6,000 nucleotides of DNA from an uncultured Bacteroidia bacterium. GTDB taxonomy: Bacteria; Bacteroidota; Bacteroidia; Bacteroidales; UBA932. The notes below the pieces were generated by a model, which saw only the letters and a list, made by a program, of their open reading frames with translations, searched no databases and had not been told where the DNA came from. The position numbers and the translations under genes are program-made. Below, in pieces: positions 5,335 to 6,000 of this stretch (position 1 is its first letter; the number at the start of each line of letters is the position of its first letter). The stretch covers positions 1 to 6,000 of the forward strand of contig CACYEB010000026.1 of NCBI GenBank assembly GCA_902773305.1, given 5' to 3'.

Positions 5335-6000
5335 CTATCGCTGTGCCAGCCAGTTATATGCGTTGATAAACATATCGAGCCAAGGGGTGTCAGCGTCGTG
5401 GCGCTTCTGGCGGGGATACCAGGGCCAGTTCCAGGGACGCAGGCAGCGCTCGGGATGCGGCATCATCGCCAGGTGACGTCCGTCGGGGCTGCACACACCG
5501 GCGATGCCTTCCGGAGAACCGTTGGGGTTGCCGGGATAGTCGTTGTAGTTGTAACGGACTGCGACCTTGACATTCTTTCCGGCAGGGAAACTGAACTTGC
5601 CCTCGCCGTGGGCTACCCATATACCCAGTTTGGAGCCCTTCAGGGACTGCAGCATAACGGCGGGAGAGTCTTCTATGGTAACACCCACAAAGCAACTCTC
5701 AAACTTGTGGCTGTCGTTGTGGACCATCTTGGGAGCGTGTTCCCGGTCGTCGGGAGTGACGACGCCCAACTCTGCCATAAGCTGGCAGCCGTTGCAGATG
5801 CCCAGGCTCAGGGTATCCTCGCGGGCATAGAAGTTGTCGATGGCCTTGCGTGCGCGCTCGTTGTACATCAACGCGCCTGCCCAGCCCTTGGCGCTGCCCA
5901 GGGTATCGGCGTTGGAGAAGCCGCCCACAAACACTATCATATCCACACCTGAGAGATCTTCGCGCCCGCTGGTGAGGTCGGTGGTGTGAACGTCGCGCAC
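5335..6000 (-). CDS. purL: FGAM synthase PurL, C-terminal glutamine amidotransferase part (5' end beyond window)
   Basis: The window holds the last 221 residues of the large-type phosphoribosylformylglycinamidine synthase, which converts FGAR, ATP and glutamine to FGAM, step four of purine synthesis. The visible part is its class I glutaminase domain, which releases ammonia for the synthase domains. Signatures are GREDLSGVDMIVFVGGFSN at 12-30, the nucleophile elbow GICNGCQL at 67-74 with C69 as nucleophile, HNDSHKFES at 94-102, IWVAHGEGKF at 127-136, and MPHPER at 180-185 supplying H182 and E184. The full protein is normally around 1,200 to 1,300 residues, so roughly 1,000 N-terminal residues lie off the right edge. 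The frame runs open to position 6000, so the GTG there is an internal valine codon and not a start. The catalytic triad is complete. The DUF2461 gene follows after two bases. Confidence 0.95.
   Translation of the reverse strand: MRDVHTTDLTSGREDLSGVDMIVFVGGFSNADTLGSAKGWAGALMYNERARKAIDNFYAREDTLSLGICNGCQLMAELGVVTPDDREHAPKMVHNDSHKFESCFVGVTIEDSPAVMLQSLKGSKLGIWVAHGEGKFSFPAGKNVKVAVRYNYNDYPGNPNGSPEGIAGVCSPDGRHLAMMPHPERCLRPWNWPWYPRQKRHDADTPWLDMFINAYNWLAQR

Noticed and set aside
5398..5952. Plus-strand open frame of 184 codons opposite purL
   Set aside because: It is antisense to the glutaminase domain, whose catalytic C69, H182 and E184 prove the minus-strand frame; its translation shows no recognisable motif.

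Overview
The window reads as a chromosomal segment of a GC-rich member of the Bacteroidales (phylum Bacteroidota). Three things point there: the promoters match the Bacteroidota sigma factor pattern TAnnTTTG with upstream T-tracts, starts lack a Shine-Dalgarno sequence, and PurL, the PurM-like AIR synthase, MscL and the DUF2461 protein all resemble the Bacteroidota versions of their families. The genus cannot be fixed by eye. Coding density is very high; no tRNA, rRNA, insertion sequence, CRISPR array or phage gene was seen.

Layout, left to right. (1) 1-538, plus strand: a promoter and a small stand-alone DEDDh (DnaQ-like) 3'-5' exonuclease. (2) 539-3497, plus strand: a promoter at 578-608 drives a tight three-gene unit. 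It holds a PurM-type AIR synthase, a predicted lipoprotein that I read as a catalytically dead relative of glutamate racemase, and a DEDDy (RNase D/WRN-like) 3'-5' exonuclease. The first two overlap by one base (TAATG) and the last two are two bases apart. (3) 3491-4660, plus strand: a second promoter of the same design drives mscL, followed 24 bases later by an outer-membrane beta-barrel protein with a signal peptide. (4) 4655-6000, minus strand: the C-terminal glutamine amidotransferase part of purL (5' part beyond the right edge), followed two bases later by a DUF2461 gene. The DUF2461 gene converges on the beta-barrel gene, overlapping it by six bases.

Functionally, PurL makes FGAM and the PurM-like enzyme closes it to AIR, so two consecutive steps of purine synthesis lie about 3.5 kb apart but in opposite transcription units. 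MscL (inner membrane osmotic release valve) and the barrel protein are envelope genes.

The most unusual item is the gene at 1813-2883. Its whole length can be aligned by eye, from memory, to the glutamate racemase (MurI) fold in the right order, yet both catalytic cysteines are replaced and it carries a lipoprotein-type signal sequence. It looks like an envelope pseudoenzyme co-transcribed with a purine gene and an exonuclease. No database search was possible, so this stays an inference.
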